NCBI GenBank assembly: GCA_031404155.1
Contig: JANNGZ010000078.1
Location: 1 to 10,765, forward strand
Direction of reading: 5' to 3'
Length of the DNA stretch: 10,765 nt
From: JANNGZ01 sp031404155
GTDB lineage: Bacteria > Pseudomonadota > Gammaproteobacteria > Burkholderiales > Burkholderiaceae_C
Shown piece by piece: positions 1 to 6,346 of the stretch (its first letter is position 1; every line of letters starts with the position of its first letter). Both the position numbers and the translations under genes were made by a program. The notes beneath the pieces are model-generated. The model searched no databases, was not told the origin of the DNA, and saw only the letters and a list, made by a program, of their open reading frames with translations.

Positions 1-1
1 G

Positions 2-403
2 GCGGCACCCCCGCCGCCCCCGCCGCCGCCGCCCCCGCCGGTTGCCGAGAAGGTGACCTTCGCTGCAGACGCGTTCTTTGACGTGAACAAAGCGGTGCTG
101 AAGCCTGAAGCCAAGGCGAAGCTTGATGACCTGGTCAGCAAGACCCAGGGCATCAACCTCGAAGTCATCATCGCGGTCGGCCACACCGACAGCGACGGCT
201 CCGATGCGTTCAACCAGAAGCTCTCGGTGCGTCGCTCCGACGCAGTCAAGGCCTACCTGGTGAGCAAGGGCGTCGAGAAGAACCGCGTGTACACCGAAGG
301 CAAGGGCGAGAAGCAGCCTGTGGCCGACAACAAGACCAAGGAAGGTAAGGCGAAGAACCGCCGCACCGAGATCGAGGTCGTCGGTACGCGCACCAAGAAG
401 TAA
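2..403 (+). CDS. ompA: OmpA-family outer membrane protein, C-terminal part (5' end outside window)
   Basis: This is the C-terminal peptidoglycan-binding domain of an OmpA-like porin, which links the outer membrane to the cell wall. The reading frame is open from base 2, so the gene starts left of the window; the GTG at 53 is an internal valine. The visible protein begins with Ala-Ala and eleven consecutive prolines (8-40), the usual kind of linker between the beta-barrel and the periplasmic domain. The OmpA-like fold follows: an FFDVNKAVLKPEA beginning, then the GHTDSDGSDAFN and LSVRRSDAVKAYL motifs that contact diaminopimelate in this family, and the closing KNRRTEIEV segment. It ends with a basic TRTKK tail and TAA, followed 20 bases later by a terminator. 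Family assignment is very secure; which OmpA paralogue it is cannot be told without the barrel. Confidence 0.93.
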   Translation, partial: AAPPPPPPPPPPPVAEKVTFAADAFFDVNKAVLKPEAKAKLDDLVSKTQGINLEVIIAVGHTDSDGSDAFNQKLSVRRSDAVKAYLVSKGVEKNRVYTEGKGEKQPVADNKTKEGKAKNRRTEIEVVGTRTKK

Positions 404-423
404 GGCGCAAGGCCTGCTTGGTC

Positions 424-447
424 AAACCCCGCTGCGGCGGGGTTTTT
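424..447 (+). terminator. Rho-independent terminator of ompA
   Basis: Perfect 9-bp stem AAACCCCGC / GCGGGGTTT with a four-base TGCG loop. The T-run (443-447) begins in the 3' arm, followed by CGTTTC. It lies 20 bases after the ompA stop and isolates ompA from ubiG. Confidence 0.92.
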
Positions 448-500
448 CGTTTCTGCGTCGGCGCTTCTGCACCATGGAGCTCTCAGGCTAGCATGCGCGA

Positions 501-1199
501 ATGATCAACGCCGACCCCCAAGAGCTCGCGAAATTCAGCGATCTGGCCCACCGTTGGTGGGACCCCGCGGGTGAGTTTCGCCCACTGCATCAGATCAACC
601 CGCTGCGCCTGGCCTGGATCGAGCGGGCGGCGCCGCTGACGGGGCGGCAAGTGCTCGACGTGGGCTGCGGCGGTGGCATCCTTGCCGAGGCGATGGCGCA
701 GCGTGGCGCGCATGTGCTCGGCATCGACCTCGCCGGCAAGCCCTTGCGCGTGGCGCAGCTCCACGCAATGGAGGTCGGCGCCGAGAACCTCGAGTACCGC
801 GAGGTGGCCGCCGAGGCGCTCGCGGCCGAATCGCCGGCGCGCTTCGACGTGGTGACCTGCATGGAAATGCTCGAGCATGTGCCCGACCCCGCTTCGGTGG
901 TGCGGGCTTGTTCGACGCTGGTGAAGCCGGGTGGGCATGTGTTCTTCTCGACCATCAACCGCAACGCCAAGGCCTTTCTGTACGCCATCATCGGAGCCGA
1001 ACACGTGCTCAAGCTCCTGCCCAAGGGCACCCACGAGTACGCCAAGTTCATTCGGCCGAGCGAACTCGCGCGCTGGACCCGCGACGCCGGGCTGACCGCG
1101 CAGAGCACGCGCGGCTTGGCCTACAACCCGGTGACGAAGCACTACAGCCTGGGCGACGACACCAGCGTCAACTACCTTGTTGCGTGTCGCAAGGATTGA
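501..1199 (+). CDS. ubiG: Ubiquinone biosynthesis O-methyltransferase
   Basis: UbiG carries out both O-methylations of ubiquinone synthesis, using S-adenosylmethionine on the polyprenyl catechol and on demethylubiquinol, as a peripheral inner-membrane protein. The 232-residue product matches the family length. The N-terminus FSDLAHRWWDPAGEFRPLHQINPLRL is diagnostic. SAM motif I is VLDVGCGGG (51-59), the acidic strand GIDLA is at 74-78, and the FDVVTCMEMLEHVPDP motif spans 115-130. The later TINRN, HEYAKFIRPSEL and YNPVTKHYSLGDDTSVNYL segments are typical of UbiG. ATG 501 is the only sensible start: an in-frame stop lies at 489-491 and the ATG at 493 opens a three-codon frame. Shine-Dalgarno is weak (GGAG about 20 bases upstream). 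gph follows on the same strand with no terminator between, as is common in Burkholderiales. Confidence 0.96.
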   Translation: MINADPQELAKFSDLAHRWWDPAGEFRPLHQINPLRLAWIERAAPLTGRQVLDVGCGGGILAEAMAQRGAHVLGIDLAGKPLRVAQLHAMEVGAENLEYREVAAEALAAESPARFDVVTCMEMLEHVPDPASVVRACSTLVKPGGHVFFSTINRNAKAFLYAIIGAEHVLKLLPKGTHEYAKFIRPSELARWTRDAGLTAQSTRGLAYNPVTKHYSLGDDTSVNYLVACRKD

Positions 1200-1294
1200 A
1201 ATGACAACGCCCAACTCGTTGCGCCGACGTGAACCTGAATGTTCCGTGGGCCAGCTTTTCGCCGATGGCGGCCCGGCGCAAACCTGAGGTGCCG

Positions 1295-1960
1295 ATGCGA
1301 GCCGGCATCGACGCTGTCCTGTTCGACCTCGACGGCACCCTGATCGACAGCGCCCCCGACCTCGCCGGTGCGGCCAACGACATGCGCCAGGCGCGCGGCC
1401 TGGCCGACCTGCCGCTGACGCAACTGCGCCCGATGGTCGGCTCGGGCGCACGCGGCATGGTGAGCGTGGCGTTCGGCATCGCGCCCGGGCACACCGAGTT
1501 CGACCTGCTGCGTCAGGAGTTCCTCGACCGTTATGCGCAGCGCATGCTGAAACTCACCCGGCTCTTCGACGCGATGCAGCCGGTGCTCCATGCGCTCGAG
1601 CTTCGGGGCTGCCGCTGGGGTATCGTCACCAATAAGGCCGAGCGCTTCACCTTGCCGCTGGTCGAAGGCCTGATGCTCGCCAAGCGCAGCGCCACGCTGG
1701 TCTGTGGCGACACCACCGCGCACGCCAAGCCGCACCCGGCGCCTTTGCTCGAAGCCGCCCGACGCCTTGCACTCGCGCCGCGAGCCTGCGTCTATGTGGG
1801 CGACGACCTTCGTGACGTGCAAGCGGGCCGCGCCGCCGGCATGGCCACACTCGCCGCGGGGTGGGGATATCTCGGCTCGGCTGAGCCGATCCACGAATGG
1901 GGCGCCGACGCGGTGCTCGAATCTCCCCACGCCCTCTTGAACTGGCTGCAACTCGCCTAA
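1295..1960 (+). CDS. gph: Phosphoglycolate phosphatase (HAD superfamily)
   Basis: Gph hydrolyses 2-phosphoglycolate, a by-product of DNA repair and oxygenase side reactions, in the cytoplasm. All HAD motifs are present, numbered from the ATG at 1295: motif I FDLDGTL (nucleophile Asp11, acid Asp13), motif II VTNK (Thr112), motif III Lys145 in AKPHP, and motif IV VGDD (Asp170, Asp171). The helical cap between motifs I and II and the 221-residue length fit the family. The frame is open further upstream with GTG 1229 and ATG 1265. I prefer ATG 1295 because GAGGT (1286-1290) is well placed before it and Gph proteins begin a few residues before FDLDGT. The other starts would add a non-conserved extension of up to 22 residues. 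It sits 95 bases after ubiG, probably in the same operon. The exact substrate is inferred from family and context. Confidence 0.9.
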   Translation: MRAGIDAVLFDLDGTLIDSAPDLAGAANDMRQARGLADLPLTQLRPMVGSGARGMVSVAFGIAPGHTEFDLLRQEFLDRYAQRMLKLTRLFDAMQPVLHALELRGCRWGIVTNKAERFTLPLVEGLMLAKRSATLVCGDTTAHAKPHPAPLLEAARRLALAPRACVYVGDDLRDVQAGRAAGMATLAAGWGYLGSAEPIHEWGADAVLESPHALLNWLQLA

Positions 1961-1963
1961 ACT
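1937..1963 (+). promoter_or_regulatory. Probable sigma-70 promoter of ssrA inside the gph 3' end
   Basis: TTGAAC (1937-1942) and TAAACT (1958-1963) resemble -35 and -10 hexamers (4 of 6 matches each). The spacer is 15 bases, shorter than ideal. The -10 candidate begins with the gph stop codon TAA and lies nine bases before the mature tmRNA 5' end, leaving room for a short leader trimmed by RNase P. Position supports it more than sequence does. Confidence 0.4.
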
Positions 1964-1972
1964 AGGGGCTCT

Positions 1973-2344
1973 GGGGCCGACCTGGTTTCGACGTGGGTAC
2001 GGATCCGGCGCAGGGCATGCCGAGCACCAGTTCGCTCGTAAATCCACTGGAAACAAGTAACTGCGAACGACGAACGTTTCGCTCTCGCCGCTTAACACCG
2101 GTGAGCCTCTCAACGGCAGGCCGATGGGCCGGGTTGAAGGTCGCAAGACCAACGACTGAGAGGTCATTCACATCGGCTGGTTTCGCGCTCGGTCACTGAG
2201 CATGAAACGAGATCAAGTGACTGGCGGCGAAGGTAGCGTGCTGCTGCGCGACCAAGCCGTAAGAACCCAAATCAGCCAGCTACGCATGTAGAACTGTCCG
2301 GTGATGGCTTGCGGACGGGGGTTCAATTCCCCCCGGCTCCACCA
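1973..2344 (+). ncRNA. ssrA: tmRNA (transfer-messenger RNA)
   Basis: tmRNA rescues ribosomes stalled on mRNAs lacking a stop codon: charged with alanine, it enters the A site with SmpB and switches translation to its own reading frame. The 5' GGGGCCG pairs with CGGCTCC (2334-2340), including the G3-U wobble that specifies alanine, and ACCA is encoded at 2341-2344. The T-arm is GGGGG / TTCAATT / CCCCC (2317-2333). Pseudoknot 1 is visible as CGAGC 2021-2025 with GCTCG 2034-2038 and CCAGT 2027-2031 with ACTGG 2046-2050. The tag frame starts at GCG 2063 and reads ANDERFALAA with TAA at 2093-2095; the ALAA end is a ClpXP/ClpAP degron. Length is 372 nt, one-piece form. No direct repeat of the 3' end follows, so no integrated island is evident here. 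Confidence 0.97.
2063..2095 (+). other. tmRNA proteolysis-tag reading frame (ANDERFALAA)
   Basis: Ten sense codons and TAA inside ssrA. The resume codon is GCG (Ala). The tag sequence is of the betaproteobacterial type and supports the taxonomic guess for the window. Confidence 0.95.
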
Positions 2345-2359
2345 TCTGCTTTGCCCTCG

Positions 2360-2397
2360 AGGCCTCGGCGCTCCACGCGTCGGGGCCTTGTTGTTTT
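2360..2397 (+). terminator. Intrinsic terminator of ssrA
   Basis: An 11-bp stem AGGCCTCGGCG / CGTCGGGGCCT with two G-U pairs and a seven-base loop (2371-2377), followed by TGTTGTTTT. It begins 16 bases after the tmRNA CCA end and separates ssrA from the tup operon. Confidence 0.85.
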
Positions 2398-2402
2398 GGC
2401 GC

Positions 2403-2428
2403 GCGCTATGTACACGCCGACATATCGC
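2403..2428. promoter_or_regulatory. ModE-box-like inverted repeat upstream of tupB
   Basis: GCGCTATGTA (2403-2412) and GACATATCGC (2419-2428) form an inverted repeat, 8 of 10 positions symmetrical, with a six-base spacer. Halves of the CGnTATnTA / TAnATAnCG type are the pattern bound by ModE-family molybdate/tungstate regulators, and the site resembles the E. coli modA operator as I remember it. It lies 60 bases before the tupB start and 6 bases after the ssrA terminator, where the tup promoter must be. A regulator with a ModE-like DNA-binding domain is encoded at the far end of the same cluster. I infer repression of tup when oxyanion is plentiful; no clean -35/-10 pair could be placed around it. 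Confidence 0.6.
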
Positions 2429-2488
2429 CTGCGGCGTGTCGCGCCGACAGAATCCCCCTTCTGTGATGCCTTTGTTCATCAAGAATCG

Positions 2489-3199
2489 ATGAGCGCGTTC
2501 GGCGAGAGCCTGAGCGCGGCGGCGCAGTTGTTGCTCGGGTTTGATGCATCGCTGCTGCGTGTGGTCGGGCTGTCGCTGGTGGTCAGCGGCAGCGCGTGTG
2601 CGGCGGCGTCGGTGTTCGGGCTTGCGGGTGGCGCCTGGCTTGCGGTGGCGCGGTTTCCCGGGCGCCGTGCCGTGGTGGCTGGATTGAACACGCTGCTGGC
2701 GCTGCCACCGGTGGTGGTGGGGCTGGTGGTCTACCTGCTGCTCTCGCGTTCGGGGCCGCTCGGTTCGCTCGGCATTCTGTTCACGCCCCTGGCAATGGTG
2801 ATCGCGCAGGCCGTGCTGGTGCTGCCGATCGTGACGGCGCTCACCCGTTCGCTGGTGGCGCAAGCCATGCACGGCCACGGCGAGCAGTTGCGTTCGATGG
2901 GCGCGGGCCCGTTCAGCACCGCAGGCTTGCTGCTGCTGCACGAACGCCTGGGCCTCGCCACCGTGCTGCTCACCGCGTTTGGCCGCGCCATCGGCGAGGT
3001 GGGTGCGGTGATGATCGTCGGCGGCAACATCGACGGTGTGACGCGGGTGATGACCACCGCGATCGCGCTGGAAACCAGCAAGGGCGACCTGCCGCTTGCG
3101 CTCGGCCTGGGCTTCGTCTTGCTCGCCGCCGTCGGCACGATCAATCTCGCGATCGGCCTGCTGCAGCGCCGCGGGCACGGCGACGCGGTACCGCGATGA
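2489..3199 (+). CDS. tupB: Tungstate ABC transporter permease TupB
   Basis: TupB is the inner-membrane channel subunit of the TupABC importer for tungstate (sometimes also molybdate). The 236-residue protein has about five to six hydrophobic segments, roughly residues 24-52, 62-86, 97-117, 145-175 and 203-226. The cytoplasmic coupling loop that docks on the ATPase is AFGRAIGEVGAVMIVGGNI (163-181), with the family's ALPPVVVGLVVYLLLSRSGPLG stretch before it at 71-92. The frame is open back to 2309, but that would run through the tmRNA 3' end and the terminator, so ATG 2489, giving MSAFGESL as TupB proteins usually begin, is preferred. No clear Shine-Dalgarno is seen. The stop overlaps the tupC start as ATGA. 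First gene of a tupB-tupC-tupA operon. Confidence 0.9.
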   Translation: MSAFGESLSAAAQLLLGFDASLLRVVGLSLVVSGSACAAASVFGLAGGAWLAVARFPGRRAVVAGLNTLLALPPVVVGLVVYLLLSRSGPLGSLGILFTPLAMVIAQAVLVLPIVTALTRSLVAQAMHGHGEQLRSMGAGPFSTAGLLLLHERLGLATVLLTAFGRAIGEVGAVMIVGGNIDGVTRVMTTAIALETSKGDLPLALGLGFVLLAAVGTINLAIGLLQRRGHGDAVPR

Positions 3200-3930
3200 A
3201 GTCCATGCCGCCCTTGATTCAGCTGCGCGCGGCCAGCGTTCGATTCGACGACACGCTGGCGCTGAGCAGCGTGGACTTCGCGCTGCACCCCGGCGAGCGG
3301 GTCGCGCTGGTGGGCAGCAACGGATCGGGCAAGACCACGCTGCTGAGGCTGCTGCACGGCCTCGTCGCCCATGCCGGCGAGCGCCTTGTTCAGCGTGACG
3401 CCCGTGGCCACGAGCCGGCGCAGGCGATGGTGTTCCAGCGCCCGTTTCTGCTGCGCCTGTCGGTGTGGCGGAACATGCTCGTGGCGCTCTGGCTCGCCGG
3501 CGTACCGCGTGCCGAACGGGCCGAGCGTGCGCTGCTCGCGCTGCGCCGAGTGGGCCTCGAAGACGCGCGCAGCCGGCCCGCGCGGGTGCTCTCCGGTGGG
3601 CAGCAACAACGCCTGGCGCTGGCGCGCGCGCTGGCGGTGCGCCCGCGCGTGCTGTTTCTCGACGAGCCCACCGCCAGCCTGGACCCGAGCGCCAAACGCG
3701 AGGTGGAAGCCTTGATCGCCGAGCTGGCCGATGAACTCGCAGCGCAGGGTATGGCGGTGGTGCTGAGCACGCACAACCTCGGCCAGGCCAAACGCATCGC
3801 CACCCGCGTCGTGTATCTCGACAACGGCCGCGTCGTGGTCGATCTGCCGACACAGTTTTTCTTCAACCAGGAGCGGCTTCCCGAAGCAGCCGCGCTATTT
3901 GTCAAAGGAGAGTTGCCATGGCCCGCTTGA
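3196..3930 (+). CDS. tupC: Tungstate ABC transporter ATP-binding protein TupC
   Basis: TupC hydrolyses ATP to drive tungstate import through TupB. The 244-residue single-domain ATPase has Walker A GSNGSGKTT (40-48), the Q-loop in VFQRPFLL (Gln81), signature LSGGQQQR (132-139), Walker B VLFLDEP (152-158), D-loop SLD (161-163) and switch His193 in STHNLGQA. All catalytic residues are intact. There is no C-terminal TOBE domain, which separates it from ModC and agrees with TupC. The start ATG 3196 overlaps the tupB stop by four bases and the 3' end overlaps tupA by 13 bases, so translation is very likely coupled. The tail YLDNGRVVVDLPTQFFFN (207-224) is typical for TupC. Confidence 0.92.
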   Translation: MKSMPPLIQLRAASVRFDDTLALSSVDFALHPGERVALVGSNGSGKTTLLRLLHGLVAHAGERLVQRDARGHEPAQAMVFQRPFLLRLSVWRNMLVALWLAGVPRAERAERALLALRRVGLEDARSRPARVLSGGQQQRLALARALAVRPRVLFLDEPTASLDPSAKREVEALIAELADELAAQGMAVVLSTHNLGQAKRIATRVVYLDNGRVVVDLPTQFFFNQERLPEAAALFVKGELPWPA

Positions 3931-4745
3931 ACCTTTCGCGCGTGTTGTCGCTCGGTGTGTTTTGGTTTGCGGCCGTGCTGCCGGCGGCTGTTGCGCAGGA
4001 GCGTTTCATCGTCATGGCCTCGACCACCAGCACCGAGCAGTCGGGCCTGTTCGCGCACCTGTTGCCGGCGTTCAAGGCCGCGAGCGGCATCGAGGTGCGT
4101 GTGGTGGCCCAGGGCACCGGGCAGGCGCTGGACATGGCGCGCCGCGGCGACGCCGACATCGTGTTCGTGCACGACCAGCCGGCCGAGGAAAAGTTCGTTG
4201 CCGACGGCTTCGGCCTGAAGCGCCTGCCGGTGATGTACAACGACTTCATCCTGCTCGGCCCGAAGGCGGACCCCGCGCGCGCCCAGGGCAAGGACATCGT
4301 CGCCGGCCTTGGGCGTGTCGCCGCTGCCGGCGCCGCTATCATTTCTCGTGGCGACAAGAGCGGCACCCACACCGCCGAGCTGCGCTATTGGAAGCAGGCT
4401 GGCGTCGACATCGCCGGCGCCAAACCGGCCGGCTACAAGGAGTGCGGCTGTGGCATGGGCCAGGCGCTGAACATCGCGTCGTCGAGCGCCGCCTACGCGC
4501 TGGCCGACCGTGGCACTTGGCTCTCGTTCAAGAACCGCGGTGAGTTGGCGGTGCTGGTCGAAGGCGACCGTCGCTTGTTCAACCCCTACGGTGTCATCGT
4601 CGTCAACCCGGCGCGGCATGCGCATGTGAAGGCCGCGCTGGCGCAGCAGTTCGCCGACTGGGTGGTATCGCCTGCGGGCCAGGCGTCGATCGCGGCGTAC
4701 AGGATCGGCGGCGAGCCGCTATTCTTCCCCAACGCGTCGCCCTGA
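3918..4745 (+). CDS. tupA: Tungstate-binding periplasmic protein TupA
   Basis: TupA captures tungstate in the periplasm and delivers it to TupB. The 275-residue protein starts with a Sec signal peptide (basic MARLNLSR, hydrophobic core, cleavage likely after AVA at residue 26). The mature part opens with the family's anion-binding ASTTSTEQSGL (34-44), followed by MYNDFILLGP (107-116), the second ligand loop SRGDKSGTH (143-151) and KECGCGMGQALNIA (174-187). These motifs separate TupA from ModA and from sulfate-binding proteins. The start is secure: AAAGGAG (3904-3910) lies seven bases before ATG 3918, inside the 3' end of tupC. This strong ribosome site suits a binding protein needed in excess over the membrane subunits. 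Tungstate rather than molybdate preference is inferred from family. Confidence 0.93.
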   Translation: MARLNLSRVLSLGVFWFAAVLPAAVAQERFIVMASTTSTEQSGLFAHLLPAFKAASGIEVRVVAQGTGQALDMARRGDADIVFVHDQPAEEKFVADGFGLKRLPVMYNDFILLGPKADPARAQGKDIVAGLGRVAAAGAAIISRGDKSGTHTAELRYWKQAGVDIAGAKPAGYKECGCGMGQALNIASSSAAYALADRGTWLSFKNRGELAVLVEGDRRLFNPYGVIVVNPARHAHVKAALAQQFADWVVSPAGQASIAAYRIGGEPLFFPNASP

Positions 4746-4764
4746 GGGTGGCGCGGACCGCGCC

Positions 4765-5205
4765 ATGCCACTGGACCGCCACTCGCTCATCTTCAGCCTG
4801 CACGACGATGTGCCCAAGCCCGCGGCCGACGCTGTGGACATCGGCCTGGGTGTGGCCAATGAGGCCGCCGCGCCGCTGGGCGATGTGCTCGGCCTGTCGT
4901 GTTTTGTGCGCAACCCGCAAGGCGTGGTGGTCGGCGGCGCGGTCGGCCGCACCTGGGGCCAGTGCTGTGAGCTCCAGCAGCTCTGGGTCGACAGCGCGCT
5001 GCGCCGCCTTGGCATCGCCACACTCCTCGTGCAGCGCTTCGAAGCGCGTGCGCGCGAGCGCGGCTGCCGTACCTTCTATCTCGAAACCTTCAGCTTTCAG
5101 GCGCCCGCGTTGTACGAGCGCCTGGGCTACCGGGTCGAGCTCACGATCGAGGGCTTCGGCGAGGGCATCTCCAAATACACGATGGTCAAGCACAAGGTTT
5201 GGTGA
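4765..5205 (+). CDS. GNAT-family N-acetyltransferase
   Basis: A 146-residue acetyl-CoA-dependent acetyltransferase of the GNAT fold. The acetyl-CoA pyrophosphate loop is LWVDSALRRLGIATLLV (73-89; RRLGIA is the Q/RxxGxG/A motif), and the C-terminal motif is FYLETFSFQAPALYERLGYR (104-123), with the conserved Tyr of the ALYERLGY segment. The acceptor cannot be read from the sequence. It starts 19 bases after the tupA stop on the same strand with no terminator between, so it is probably the fourth gene of the tup operon; GAGGGTGG (4744-4751) can serve as a distant ribosome site. An acetyltransferase has no known role in tungstate uptake, so linkage may be transcriptional only. Its stop codon lies inside the left arm of a long inverted repeat, and its last 20 bases overlap the convergent regulator gene. 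Confidence 0.85.
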   Translation: MPLDRHSLIFSLHDDVPKPAADAVDIGLGVANEAAAPLGDVLGLSCFVRNPQGVVVGGAVGRTWGQCCELQQLWVDSALRRLGIATLLVQRFEARARERGCRTFYLETFSFQAPALYERLGYRVELTIEGFGEGISKYTMVKHKVW

Positions 5206-6346
5206 GCCCGGGTGGGGTGGCCTCGCCCGGGCTCACCAAACCCCGCGCACTGCGCCGGGCATAGCGCCACCAGGGTAGCGCCGCGGTCAGCGACAGCACC
5301 TCGCCGCTGTTGGGCGCCGCGGCATACCCCGGCATTTCGGCGAGCGCCGCTGCCCAGGCCGGGCTGGCCAGCGTCTCGCGCAGCGCCCGCAGCGCGGGCG
5401 TTTGGAGCGCGTCCTTCAGGCACACCAGGTGGTAGTCCTCCTGCACCAGCGGCGAGAACGCCAAGCCGAAACGGCGCGCGGCCGCCTCGATGCCCGGCGC
5501 CACGTCGGCCGCGCCGCTGGCCACCGCCGCGGCCACCGCCACATGGCTGTCTTCATGCCGGGTGTCGTAGCCGTCGATCTGCTCGCGTGCGATGCCTTGT
5601 GCCGCGAGCAGGTGGTCCATCAGCAGCCTCGTCCCCGAGCCCGGCGGGCGGTTGACAAAGCGCAGGCCACGTTCGGCAACGTCCTTCAGGTCGCGCAACG
5701 GCGCCGCACCGGGGCGCTGCATCAGCCCTTGCGTGCGGCGCAGGCAGGCGATGAGCTTGTGCCGGCCCGGCGCCAGCAGCGGCTTGAGCGCGCTGCGGAA
5801 CACACGCGACTCCAGCGCTGAAGCCGGCACATGAAAACCGGCCACGGTGCAGCGCCCGCGCGCCAAGGCGTGCAGCGCGTCCAGGCTGCCGGCAAAGCGC
5901 AGGCCCAAGTGCAAGCTGCGCTGCGCCGCCAGCAAACGCAGTTGTGGCAGCGCCAAGTCGTGGCTGGCGAACACCTCGAGCACCAGCTGCGAGCCGTCGA
6001 GCGCCTGCGCCAGCGCATGGTCGAGTTCGGCGCGCAGCGCTTCGATATGCGGCGTCATGCGCACCCGTGCCTGCGTCTCGGCCCAGAGCAGGCGCTGCGC
6101 AAACGCGGTGAGCTGTGCCGGCTGGCCCTTCACCCAATGCACCAGCGGCTCGCCGAGCACGGTTTCCCAATGTTTCAGCGCGCCCCAAACATGGCGGTAG
6201 GACTGCCCGAGCGACGCGGCTGCGGCTCTGATCGAGCCTTGTTCGCGCACCGCCGCGAGCAGGTCGAACAGCGGGTTCTCGACCTGCGCGCCGCGCTGGG
6301 TTTCGCTCTCGAAGCGGTACTGAAGGTGGATGCCGCGTGCTTGCAT
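5186..6346 (-). CDS. One-component regulator: ModE/LysR-type winged helix fused to a PBP-like sensor domain
   Basis: A 386-residue cytoplasmic transcription factor. Residues about 22-90 form the ModE_N/LysR-like winged helix, with NPLFDLLAAVREQGSIRAAA and the recognition helix in LGQSYRHVWGALKHWE. Residues about 119-360 form a periplasmic-binding-protein-like domain with family motifs SLDALHALARGRCTVAGFHVP (154-174, with one residue added), GLRFVNRPPGSGTRLLMDHLL (227-247) and DSHVAVAAAVASGAADVAPGI (266-286). Such proteins often accompany molybdate or tungstate transporters and sense an anion or molybdenum-pterin-like ligand; the ligand here is inferred. It is convergent with the tup operon and divergent from the TonB receptor, so it could control both. 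ATG 6346 precedes a short strand (IHLQYRF) that fits ModE N-termini; no strong Shine-Dalgarno. The tail after about residue 366 is coded by the long inverted repeat and looks like a read-through extension. Confidence 0.85.
   Translation of the reverse strand: MQARGIHLQYRFESETQRGAQVENPLFDLLAAVREQGSIRAAAASLGQSYRHVWGALKHWETVLGEPLVHWVKGQPAQLTAFAQRLLWAETQARVRMTPHIEALRAELDHALAQALDGSQLVLEVFASHDLALPQLRLLAAQRSLHLGLRFAGSLDALHALARGRCTVAGFHVPASALESRVFRSALKPLLAPGRHKLIACLRRTQGLMQRPGAAPLRDLKDVAERGLRFVNRPPGSGTRLLMDHLLAAQGIAREQIDGYDTRHEDSHVAVAAAVASGAADVAPGIEAAARRFGLAFSPLVQEDYHLVCLKDALQTPALRALRETLASPAWAAALAEMPGYAAAPNSGEVLSLTAALPWWRYARRSARGLVSPGEATPPGLTKPCA
5196..5242. repeat. Long inverted repeat across the convergent 3' ends
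   Basis: GGTTTGGTGAGCCCGGG (5196-5212) is perfectly complementary to 5226-5242 (17 of 17). On + strand RNA the stem extends to 22 bp through two wobble pairs and leaves a TGG loop (5218-5220); on the - strand the inner part has two C-A mismatches. The left arm carries the acetyltransferase stop codon. The whole hairpin lies inside the last codons of the regulator, eight to ten bases before its stop. Neither side has a true T-run, so it is not a textbook intrinsic terminator. It may be a bidirectional end-of-transcript or RNase III-type structure. Confidence 0.9.

Noticed and set aside
1229..1294. Longer N-terminus for Gph from GTG 1229 or ATG 1265
   Set aside because: Adds non-conserved residues before FDLDGT, and GAGGT is well placed for ATG 1295; not excluded completely.
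1172..2167. 331-codon minus-strand frame over gph and ssrA
   Set aside because: Runs through tmRNA and antisense to the HAD motifs of gph; no recognisable domain.
2320..2360. Integration site at the ssrA 3' end
   Set aside because: Genomic islands often use ssrA, but I find no second copy of the 3' end and no integrase in the window.
2309..2488. Longer N-terminus for TupB
   Set aside because: It would start within the tmRNA T-arm and cross the terminator and the operator-like dyad; TupB proteins normally begin at the MSAFGESL-like position.
2213..3853. 546-codon frame on the minus strand opposite tupB/tupC
   Set aside because: Arg/Ala/His-rich composition, overlaps ssrA and two secure transporter genes, and shows no domain; it is an antisense shadow of GC-rich coding DNA.
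5196..5242. Simple intrinsic terminator
   Set aside because: The stem is strong, but neither strand has a T-run after it, and the - strand version lies before the regulator's stop codon.
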